Source: Lewinellaceae bacterium
Lineage (GTDB): Bacteria; Bacteroidota; Bacteroidia; Chitinophagales; Saprospiraceae
Length of the DNA stretch: 64,000 nucleotides
Reading direction: 5' to 3'
Assembly (NCBI GenBank): GCA_020636005.1
Contig: JACJYR010000002.1
Coordinates: forward strand, 682,001 to 746,000
The notes beneath the pieces are model-generated. The model was given only the letters and a program-made list of their open reading frames with translations. It was not told the origin of the DNA and ran no database searches. Both the position numbers and the translations under genes were made by a program. Shown here one piece after another: positions 51,505 to 59,400 of the stretch. Numbering within the stretch: the first letter of the stretch is position 1; every line of letters begins with the position of its first letter.

Positions 51505-52626
51505 TTGTTATCCATAGCAAAAATATTGACCCGGCAGGATAATGCCCGTCCCTTTTCGGGGGAAACAGCGGCTGGTTTTATCCAGAAAATTCAGCGCTCC
51601 ATATTTTACATCAAGCTCACCAATTGGGAATACTGGCCTTTTTACATTTCAAATATCCCCCTGGTCCTTACCTGGGCATTTTTCGCTCTTCGGGCCAGGA
51701 AAGCCTTCTTTTTCAGCGCCGTCAACCCGGCCATCGAAACCGGGGGCATGTGGGGCGAATCCAAGTTCAACATCCTTCGCCGCATACCCAGCAGCCATGT
51801 GCCCGTTACTGTTTTTGTGGAAAAAGGGACTGATTTTCAGCAGATTCTGGACAAGATGGAATCTGCCGAACTCCGCTATCCCTTCATCGCCAAACCCAAT
51901 GTTGGCGAGCGGGGCCTGCTTGTTTCAAAAATCAAAAATGAGGAGGAACTGAGCGCCTACGCTGCCGCCAACCAGATGGACTTCCTGCTCCAGGAATTCG
52001 TGGATTGCCCAGTAGAATTGGCCGTGATGCACCACCGTTTCCCTGGCGAGGCACGGGGCAAAGTCACCTCCATTTGCATCAAGGAGACCCTGAAAGTGAC
52101 TGGGGATGGCATCAGGCCCGTGCGGGCGCTGATGCTGGAAAACGACCGGGCCAGGCTACAACTGTCCCGTTTTGAAGCTACCGCCAAACCCCTGCTGGAC
52201 AAGGTGCCCGCCAACGGCCATACCCTCGAACTGGAACCCATCGGCAACCATTGCCGGGGCACCAAGTTCCTCAACGGCAACCATTTCATTGATGAAAAAC
52301 TGACCGCCGAATTTGACAAGGTAGCCGCACAAATGGACGGCATCCATTACGGCCGCTTTGACCTGAAATGCACCTCGGTGGAAGACCTGCGGGCTGGCAA
52401 GGGTTTTATGGTGATGGAATACAACGGCATCGGTGCGGAGCCTGCGCACATTTATGATCCTGCATATCCCATCCACCAAAAGTTCCTGGAAATCTTCCGG
52501 CACTGGCGGATCATTTTCCGCATTTATAAAATCCAGCGCAGAAAAGGCGAAACCGGCATGAGCATCGCCGAAGCCGTAGAGCGGCTGAAAACCTATATTG
52601 CTTACAAAAAATCCCTCCACACATAG
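51505..52626 (+). CDS. ATP-grasp family protein
   Basis: A ~373-residue protein with an ATP-grasp fold of the D-Ala-D-Ala-ligase-like group. N-terminal membrane-associated segment: YWPFYISNIPLVLTWAFFAL. ATP-grasp features: PFIAKPNVGERGLLVSKI (nucleotide lysine), MDFLLQEFVDCPVELAVMHH (E binding), FKLKC-type YGRFDLKCTSVEDLRAGKG and FMVMEYNGIGAEPAHIYDP (metal-binding Glu/Asn). Its substrate is unknown. No ATG lies near the conserved start; the frame begins with TTG at 51505, and the true start could be slightly downstream. Confidence 0.78.
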   Translation: MLSIAKILTRQDNARPFSGETAAGFIQKIQRSIFYIKLTNWEYWPFYISNIPLVLTWAFFALRARKAFFFSAVNPAIETGGMWGESKFNILRRIPSSHVPVTVFVEKGTDFQQILDKMESAELRYPFIAKPNVGERGLLVSKIKNEEELSAYAAANQMDFLLQEFVDCPVELAVMHHRFPGEARGKVTSICIKETLKVTGDGIRPVRALMLENDRARLQLSRFEATAKPLLDKVPANGHTLELEPIGNHCRGTKFLNGNHFIDEKLTAEFDKVAAQMDGIHYGRFDLKCTSVEDLRAGKGFMVMEYNGIGAEPAHIYDPAYPIHQKFLEIFRHWRIIFRIYKIQRRKGETGMSIAEAVERLKTYIAYKKSLHT

Positions 52627-52636
52627 CCCTTTTCCC

Positions 52637-53260
52637 TTGAGTTTCTGCATCCATTTCCTCCTCGCCTACGGTCTCAGTTTCATTGGTTCCCTCCCCTTTG
52701 GGATGATCAACATGGCAACGGCCTACACGGCCATTCAGAAAGGGGTGCGGCCTGCTTTGGTACTGGCTGCCGGGGCGGCATCGGTCGAGTTCGTACAGGT
52801 GTTCATTGCCCTGAAATTCACCTGGCTGTTCACGGAAAACGCCACCGTGGAGCGGGTATTTCAGGTAGTGGCCACCCTCGTTTTTTTTGGTGCAGCCATC
52901 TTCTTTTTATTTTTTGCAAAAGCCAGGCCCCCGGTGTCCAATCAGGGCCAGCCGCCTGGCAAGCGGGGCGAATTTTTGAAAGGCGCCCTGATCAGTTCCC
53001 TCAACCTCATGGTCATCCCCTATTGGATTTTTTATGGGACACTCCTCATGGCCCACGATCTGCTCATCAAGGACAATGCGCATGTGGCTGTGTTCTCGGC
53101 CGGCACCCTGTTTGGCACGTTCAGCCTGCTGGGCCTGTATGCTTGGCTGGGCGACCGGATATTGCGCAAGTCGGAAAAAATGACGAGGTGGGTCAACCAA
53201 TTCATCGGGCTGCTGTTGGCGGGTTTTGGCGTATATCAACTCGTCCAGTTGCTGAGTTGA
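52637..53260 (+). CDS. LysE-family small-molecule exporter
   Basis: A ~207-residue integral membrane protein of the LysE/RhtB amino-acid exporter superfamily. Six predicted helices: the first begins FLLAYGLSFIGSLPFGMINM, with others at ALVLAAGAASVEFVQVFIAL, VVATLVFFGAAIFFLFFAK, KGALISSLNLMVIPYWIFY, GTLFGTFSLLGLYAWLGD and FIGLLLAGFGVYQLVQLLS. The start TTG at 52637 lies 10 bases after the ATP-grasp stop, so the two are probably co-transcribed; an export of the ATP-grasp product is a guess. Its end is fused to a fragment duplicated from the gene at 55004. Confidence 0.82.
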   Translation: MSFCIHFLLAYGLSFIGSLPFGMINMATAYTAIQKGVRPALVLAAGAASVEFVQVFIALKFTWLFTENATVERVFQVVATLVFFGAAIFFLFFAKARPPVSNQGQPPGKRGEFLKGALISSLNLMVIPYWIFYGTLLMAHDLLIKDNAHVAVFSAGTLFGTFSLLGLYAWLGDRILRKSEKMTRWVNQFIGLLLAGFGVYQLVQLLS

Positions 53261-53403
53261 TTTGCAAAGGGATGTGGTTGTTTTTGGTTGCCCTGCCTGC
53301 TGTTTTGAACCCAAAATCCTACCCCGACGGTATGGCGGCGTTCTTCGTGGTTTGGGTGCTGGTGCTGCCTTTTGTGATGCCGTGGCGGGCTTGGTTCGGC
53401 TAA
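53254..53403 (+). pseudogene. C-terminal fragment duplicated from the 55004-55372 gene
   Basis: In the frame beginning at 53254 it reads ELICKGMWLFLVALPAVLNP and YPDGMAAFFVVWVLVLPFV up to a stop at 53401-53403, matching QLIYKGMWLVVVALPALLNG ... GMAVFFVVWVLLLPFV of the intact paralogue. The first ~75 residues are missing. The join is at a shared 'agttgattt' word, where the LysE stop also lies (53258-53260). It is a truncated duplicate. Confidence 0.8.
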
Positions 53404-53456
53404 AAATTTTTGCTGAAAAAGTGTAGTCGTTTGTTACCAAAAGTATTTTTGCAGCC

Positions 53457-54026
53457 ATGAAAAACCACCTCCGCCAGCACATCATCGATCGGCTCGGACA
53501 AGTGCCCGAAAACCTCGACACCGTCCTCGAATCTTTCGCCGAAAAAAAGACGAAGCGCAACGAACTGCTCCTGCAGGAAGGCGACATCTGCCGCCACGTT
53601 TATTTTATTGTGAAAGGCTGCCTGCAGGTGTTCGTCATCGCCGAAAATGGTACGGAGTCCACCCGGGAATTTTACTTCGAAGACCAGTGGACGACCGATA
53701 TTTTCGGTTTTCAAAACCAGTTGCCTTCCAAGGAATATATCCGCTGCGTGGAGCCTTGCCACCTGTTGGCCATCAGTTATGACCAGTTTCAAAAAATGGG
53801 CGCAGCGTTTCCACCGTTCCTGAAGGTCTATCAGCAAATACTGGAAGTTTCCTACAATAACACGGTGTACCGGGTGAACACCTTCACCTCCATGAACGCC
53901 CTCGAACGCATCAACTGGCTGCACGAACACAAGCCCAAAATGCTCACCCGGCTGTCCAGCAAACTGGTGGCCTCCTACCTCGGCATTTCACCGGAAACTT
54001 TTACCCGCCTGAAGGGGAAACTGTGA
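53457..54026 (+). CDS. Crp/Fnr-family regulator
   Basis: A 189-residue cyclic-nucleotide-binding-fold regulator. The cNMP domain spans ~10-120 (LLLQEGDICRHVYFIVKGCL, then FYFEDQWTTDIFGFQNQLPS). The C-terminal HTH is near SKLVASYLGISPETFTRLKG and the protein ends in LKGKL. The PRE-type phosphate-binding cassette (GELA-RSA) is absent, so cAMP binding is doubtful. A TATTTTTG (-7-like) element lies only six bases before the ATG, so the transcript could be leaderless. A hairpin follows ten bases after the stop. Confidence 0.88.
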   Translation: MKNHLRQHIIDRLGQVPENLDTVLESFAEKKTKRNELLLQEGDICRHVYFIVKGCLQVFVIAENGTESTREFYFEDQWTTDIFGFQNQLPSKEYIRCVEPCHLLAISYDQFQKMGAAFPPFLKVYQQILEVSYNNTVYRVNTFTSMNALERINWLHEHKPKMLTRLSSKLVASYLGISPETFTRLKGKL

Positions 54027-54035
54027 GGTGATGTT

Positions 54036-54068
54036 ACGTTTACTAAACCTTGGAGGTTTAGCAAACGT
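54036..54068 (+). terminator. Palindromic hairpin after the Crp gene
   Basis: acgttt-a-ctaaacct / aggtttag-c-aaacgt pairs completely around a three-base loop, ten bases after the stop. It looks like a terminator or a REP-like palindrome; no U-run follows. Confidence 0.7.
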
Positions 54069-54161
54069 GCAATTCCTTGACAATTGTCAAGGGTTTCCGG
54101 CTCTCCTCCCCTCGATTTTTGCAGTGATAATTTTTTCAAATCACTTTTAAAAATCGAGCAA

Positions 54162-54509
54162 ATGAAAGAGTACCTCTTGTTGTTTTGGAACGAGGCGGGC
54201 GACGGCCAATACGCCGTTTCCCCCGAAGAAATGCAGGCCGCCATGCACGAATGGCAGGGCTGGATTGGCAACATCGCCATGCAGGGCAAACTCGTGGCCA
54301 CCAAGCCCATCCAGTACGAAGGCACCCTGGTGGGCAACGACGGCAGGCAAAGCGGCCCGGCCGTGAAGGAAGGTCAATTGGTCACCGGTTTCCTCATCTG
54401 CAAATCGGACAACGTGGCGGAAGTGGAAGGCTGGTCGCAGTCCTGCCCCATCCTGAAAGCCCCGCAGGGCTTCGTCGAAATCCGGGAATGTTCACCTTTT
54501 AACATTTGA
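54162..54509 (+). CDS. YCII-related (YciI/DGPF) domain protein
   Basis: A 115-residue protein with the dimeric alpha+beta fold of YCII-related proteins. Motifs: MKEYLLLFWNEAGDG at the start, then VSPEEMQAAMHEWQGWIGNI and SQSCPILKAPQGFVEIRECS at the end, with the basic/aromatic pattern of the DGPF subgroup. Family members are mostly uncharacterised; some act in ring-cleavage-like reactions. The ATG at 54162 gives a standard start. The next gene starts six bases after its stop, so they are likely an operon. Confidence 0.88.
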   Translation: MKEYLLLFWNEAGDGQYAVSPEEMQAAMHEWQGWIGNIAMQGKLVATKPIQYEGTLVGNDGRQSGPAVKEGQLVTGFLICKSDNVAEVEGWSQSCPILKAPQGFVEIRECSPFNI

Positions 54510-54514
54510 ACATC

Positions 54515-54886
54515 ATGGATAAAATACTGAACCTCGGAAGGTGGATTTTCCCGCTTTCTTTTCTGATGTACGTCGGGCTGCACTTCGGTCAGGCGGATGT
54601 GGGCGCTGATTTTGTGCCCGATTTTTTACCATTTCCCTACTTCTGGAACTACTTCACAGGCGTGTGTATCCTGGCCTTCATCGTCAGCGCTGTCATCGGG
54701 AAATACGACAAGCTGGCCTACACGCTCATGGCGCTGTATGTGTTGCTGATGGCGGTTTTGGTTCACCTGCCCCGTGCCGGCGAAAGTGAAATGGACATGT
54801 TGAATGTTTTTCGAAACATCATGGTGACCGGGGCGCTTTTGGGCTTTGCCAAGTTTGTAGCGAGGGACAAGCGAGTCATTGGCTGA
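54515..54886 (+). CDS. Small DoxX-like membrane protein
   Basis: A 123-residue membrane protein resembling DoxX/DoxD. Four helices: ILNLGRWIFPLSFLMYVGLH, FWNYFTGVCILAFIVSAVIG, KLAYTLMALYVLLMAVLVHL and NIMVTGALLGFAKFVARD. The conserved Arg-Phe/Pro-Ser region of DoxX proteins is only partial, so the assignment is moderate. ATG at 54515, a few bases after the YCII stop. A terminator lies nine bases past the end. Confidence 0.75.
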   Translation: MDKILNLGRWIFPLSFLMYVGLHFGQADVGADFVPDFLPFPYFWNYFTGVCILAFIVSAVIGKYDKLAYTLMALYVLLMAVLVHLPRAGESEMDMLNVFRNIMVTGALLGFAKFVARDKRVIG

Positions 54887-54894
54887 TGAAAATG

Positions 54895-54916
54895 AGAGGG
54901 GCTTTCAGGCCCCTCT
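54895..54916 (+). terminator. Hairpin terminator after the DoxX-like gene
   Basis: AGAGGGGC - tttcag - GCCCCTCT, a perfect 8-bp stem with a six-base loop, followed by a short T-rich stretch. Confidence 0.75.
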
Positions 54917-55003
54917 TAACTTTGGTGCATTTTTTCCTTTGGTGAAATTGCCTAAACAGTTGGAGGCGGGGGCTGTTTGGGGGTTTGTCAAAAAAATGGT
55001 GCT

Positions 55004-55372
55004 ATGTCCATCATGAAAATCATGTACCTCGCCAACATACTCGTCGCTGGCTGGATTTCCGTCACCTCGCTGTTTTTTCCCAAAACGGCAGCGGCCACGG
55101 TTTTTCAAAATGCCTACCCACCGACCGAGGTCATGCGCCTGGTGGGTTGTCTCTGGCTGGCAATTGCAGCACTGTCCCTACTTGGACTTTGGAAGCCGCT
55201 GACTTTTTCGCCGGTGTTCCTCATTCAGTTGATTTACAAAGGAATGTGGTTGGTGGTGGTGGCCTTGCCCGCCCTGCTGAACGGGCAGCCGTTTCCGAAA
55301 GGGATGGCCGTGTTTTTTGTGGTGTGGGTGCTACTGCTGCCGTTTGTGATTCCGTGGCGGGAGTGGCTATGA
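55004..55372 (+). CDS. Small integral membrane protein
   Basis: A 122-residue protein with four hydrophobic segments (YLANILVAGWISVTSLFF, LVGCLWLAIAALSLLGLW, LIQLIYKGMWLVVVALPAL, VFFVVWVLLLPFVIPW). I do not recognise the family; it may be a small transporter-like or DUF4345-type protein. Its last third is duplicated as a fragment at 53254-53403. The start is the ATG at 55004 (MSIMKIMYLANIL). Confidence 0.72.
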   Translation: MSIMKIMYLANILVAGWISVTSLFFPKTAAATVFQNAYPPTEVMRLVGCLWLAIAALSLLGLWKPLTFSPVFLIQLIYKGMWLVVVALPALLNGQPFPKGMAVFFVVWVLLLPFVIPWREWL

Positions 55373-55404
55373 ACCTGTCCCTTCAATACTTTAATTTGAT
55401 AAAA

Positions 55405-55883
55405 ATGAATTGGACTCTAATCTTCAGCATCCTGATTTTCTACGGTATTTTGATTGTCGTCAATATCCCCGCTCCATTTATAGGGCTTGAATTTGAAGAC
55501 GGTAGTAAGCCCAAGCTTTGGTACCAGCCGCCGGGTTTTGTGATACCTGTCATTTGGTTCATACTGTTCGCCTTGCTTGGCATAGCCAGGTATATCCTAT
55601 TTCAAATGGACTGCCGCAATTGCAAGGGTGGCTGTTTGCCCTGGCTGTGCTGTGTGCGACGTATGCGTATTACACGCTGGGTTTCGCCAAGTTGACAGGT
55701 ATTTCAGCGCTTTGGTATGGGCTGTTTGGGAACATCGCCGTGATTCTGCTGTCGTCGCTCGTCGTTTTCAAACTGTATCAGGAGGCCAAAACTTCGGCCT
55801 TACTGACCCTCCCCGTCATCCTATAGACGGCTTTTGCGACCCTTACCGTGTTGGAGGAGATGAGGATAGAACGGAAGATTTAG
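55405..55883 (+). pseudogene. TspO/MBR family gene, inactivated by frameshift and nonsense
   Basis: From the ATG at 55405 frame one reads MNWTLIFSILIFYGILIVVN and WYQPPGFVIPVIWFILFAL (the TspO core). Near 55605 it goes out of frame; a second frame continues LPQLQGWLFALAVLCATYAY and TGISALWYGLFGNIAVILLS with KLYQEAKTSALLTLPVIL. There, where the family usually has Trp, a TAG stop follows (55824-55826). The same frame continues TAFATLTVLEEMRIERKI to 55883. Two separate inactivating lesions make this a clear pseudogene of the tryptophan-rich tetrapyrrole sensor. Confidence 0.88.
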
Positions 55884-55941
55884 AGTATTTGGACAGGTTG
55901 CTGTAATGGAATACTGAAGTAATCAACCAAATTTTCTTAAA

Positions 55942-56202
55942 ATGCAAATCAATTCCATCGCACTCATCACTGGTGTCAGCCGGGAAATGGGCCTCGGCTT
56001 CGAGACTGCCCGCCAACTGAAAGACGATGGCATTTTGGTCAATTCCGTTTGCCCCGGTTTTGTGGCCACCTATCCCGGCACCGCAGAATGGGGCGCCCGC
56101 CCGGTGGCGGAAGGGGCAAAGGGCATCGTCTGGGCGGCAACCCTGCCCGATGGCGGGCCGACGGGCAGTTTTTTCCGGGATGGGCAGCCACTGGGGTTGT
56201 AG
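55942..56202 (+). pseudogene. Short-chain dehydrogenase with an internal in-frame deletion
   Basis: An 86-residue frame. Residues 1-30 are an SDR start (SIALITGVSREMGLGFETAR with the TGxxxGxG nucleotide loop). From residue 31 (ILVNSVCPGFVATYPGTAEW, then RPVAEGAKGIVWAATLPDGG and TGSFFRDGQPLGL) it is the SDR C-terminal third. The middle ~140 residues, with the Ser-Tyr-x-x-x-Lys active site, are missing without loss of frame. It cannot be an active reductase. The junction is near 56030. Confidence 0.85.
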
Positions 56203-56428
56203 GACTTGGGATAGATGCCTGTATTCCAAGTTTTTTTGCGGGTTACCATGCAGGCCGTTTTCGATGATAATATTGCAGCTGAACCCCAAGTAAAAATGGT
56301 TAATGCCCTTTTTCGCCAATACTCAAACATATGCTGACTGCTCAAATGCCAGCGACTTTACAAGTCTTCCTTTTTTCGGAACAAAACGCCCAATCTCCTG
56401 TTTCTGGTTTTTTGTAAAACCTTTAGCC

Positions 56429-59400
56429 ATGGAAAAAACAATCCACACCTCTTTATACATCCTCTGCCTTTTTTTCCTGGCCCTCCTTCTTTTACCAAAA
56501 AAAACTGCCGCCCAGTGCCTCGGCTCCATCGAGCTAAACGTGGTCGCTTCCCCCGAACCGGACATTTCAGGCAATACGGAAATTTGCCCCGGCAACTCGA
56601 CCACCCTCTCGGTGGCAGGCGGGCCATTTGACACCTACGCTTGGTCAACGGGCAGCAGCGACCCCACCATCACGGTGAGTAATACCGGCACCTACACCGT
56701 CGTGGTCAGTAATGCTGCTGGCTGCACCGGCCAGGCCCAGCAGGTAGTAACCGCCATCACTGCACCGGCACCCGTAATCACTGAACAACCCTACCAGTGC
56801 AACGGCGAAATCACCCTCGACGCCGGGACTGGCTTCGACAGCTACGCCTGGAGCACGGGCGGCTCCGGCCAGACCATCACCGTGACCTCGGCGGGCACTT
56901 TCACCGTCACCGTGACCAACGCCAATGGTTGCACGGGCACGGACAGCTACGCCGTGACCATCCCCACTGCGCCGAGCGTGGACATCACGGGCGACCTCGA
57001 ATTTTGCGAAGGCGAAAACACCACGCTGACGGCTACTTCCGGCTTCAATACCTACGCCTGGACGGGAGGTGGCTCAGGCCAGACCCTCACCGTGAACAGC
57101 CCCGGCACCTACGGCGTGACCGTGACCGACGCCGATGGCTGTACGGCCGAGAACAGCGTGACGGTAACAGAAAACCCCTTCACCCCACCGACCATTTCCG
57201 GCCCCGCCCAATTTTGCCCCGGTACCACCATCGAGCTGACGGCAGGGAGTGGGCCTTACACGACCTACGCCTGGACGGGTGGCGGCTCCGGCCCCACCAT
57301 CACCGTGAGCAGCCCCGGCACCTACACCGTGACGGTGACTGCCGCCAACGGCTGCACAGGCACTGCTTCGCAAACGGTGACTGCATCCCCGCAGCCCAAC
57401 CCCACCATCACCGGCAACCTCATCATTTGCAACGGGAACAGTACCACGCTCGGCGTGACGCCCAGTTTCCCGACCTACGCCTGGTCGACAGGCAGCACCG
57501 ACCCCTCCATCACAGTGAACGTCGTCGGGCCTTACAGCGTGACGGTGACCAACGCCCAGGGCTGCACCGGCACGGCCAGCGTGACGGTGAGTGCAGGCAC
57601 GCCGCCCGTGGTGACCATCAACCCCGTCGCCACGCCGCTTTGCGAAGACGACCCTGCCATTACCCTGACAGCCAACCCGCCCGGTGGTACCTGGAGCGGC
57701 AACATAGGCCCCAATGGCCTGCTCGACCCCGCCGCACTCGGCCCCGGCAGCTTCGTTGCCACCTACACATTTACCGACCCAAACGGCTGCACGGGCAGCG
57801 ATGATTTTGCTTTTGAAATACTGCCGCTGACCCCGGTGGGCATCCAGCCGGCCGGGCCATTCTGCCCTTCCGACCCCATCCAGACGCTGGTGGGTACACC
57901 TGCTGGCGGGACTTGGGGCGGCATCGCCAACAGCTTCGGGCAGTTCGACCCCGGTACTTTTGCACCCGGAATTTACCAAGTGACCTACACGGCAAGCCTG
58001 CCCGGCAGTTGTCCGGACGAGGCCATAATTTTTATCGAAATCCGATCTGCCCCAACGGCGGTCATCCAGGGCAGCGGCACCATCTGCCAAGGCAGCGGGC
58101 AGAGTTTGCCCATCAGCATCACCACCAGCGGCAACGGGCCGTTCCAGGTCACCTACACCCTCAACGGCGGCTCGCCGACGACCCTGACCGTGCCCCTTGG
58201 CACCACGACTTTCAACACTTCCAACCCCGGCACTTACGAAATCAGTTCGGTGGTGGACGTGAACGGCTGCCCCGGCACTGGCAGCGGGCAGGCCGTGGTC
58301 GAAGTGGTGGGCGCACCCAGTGTGACAAGCCTCGAATTCCAGTGCGATGGGGTGCAGGAGAATTACACGGTGATTTTTGAAATCATTGGCGGCGACCCGG
58401 CCACCTACTCCGTGACGGCCAATGTGCCAGGCGGCAACCTTTCGACGACCCCGCCTTACATTTTCACCGGGCCATTCATCCCTTCGGGAAACCCTTACCA
58501 GTTCGTCGTCACCGATGCGAACAACTGCAACCCGGTCACGCTGAGCGGCACGTTCAACTGCGACTGCCAAACCGATGCGGGCGACATGAATTTGACCGCC
58601 ATCAGCATTTGCGAGGGCCAAACGGCCACAGCTACCCATCTCGGCGGTGAGGAGTTGGACAACAACGACAACCTCGTTTTTGTGCTGCACAGTGGCAACG
58701 GCAACTCCCTCGGCAACATTTTCGGAACCAGCCCGAACCCCGCATTTGACTTTGCCCCGCCGCTCGTTGCGGGTGTCACCTACTTCATTTCGGCGGTGGC
58801 TGGCAACGACGACGGAGCGGGCGGCGTTGACCTGACCGACCCCTGCCTCTCGGTCAGCTTCGGCACCCCGGTGGTGTGGAACCCCGCCCCTTCGGGCAGT
58901 CTCGCCGACGATGCGGCCATCTGCGAAGGCGAGTCTTCCACCTTGGTTTTTTCCTTGTCGGGAAATGCCCCTTTCGACGTGAGCTACTCGGATGGCAGCC
59001 AGACGTTCGACTTGGCCAATATTTTCAATGGCCACATCATCACCGTTTTGCCGACGGCGACAACCACCTACACCCTGCTGACCGTGAGCGATAATACGAA
59101 CCCAGCATGTTCGGCTTCGCCAAATTCAGCGGTGACAGTGACCGTGAACCCCACGGTAAGCGTGACCGAAACGGCGGAAATCTGCGAGGGCGAGAGCATC
59201 ATTCTCGGTGGCGCTCCGCAAACGGTGGCGGGTGTTTACACCGACACACTCAGCACGGCGGCGGGCTGCGACAGCATCGTGGTCACCACGCTGACGGTCA
59301 ATTCCAGCGATACGACAGAGCTTTCGGCAACGAGCTGCGACCCGTCGCAGGTGGGCGTTTTCACCGATATTTTTTCCAACCAAAACGGCTGCGACAGCGT

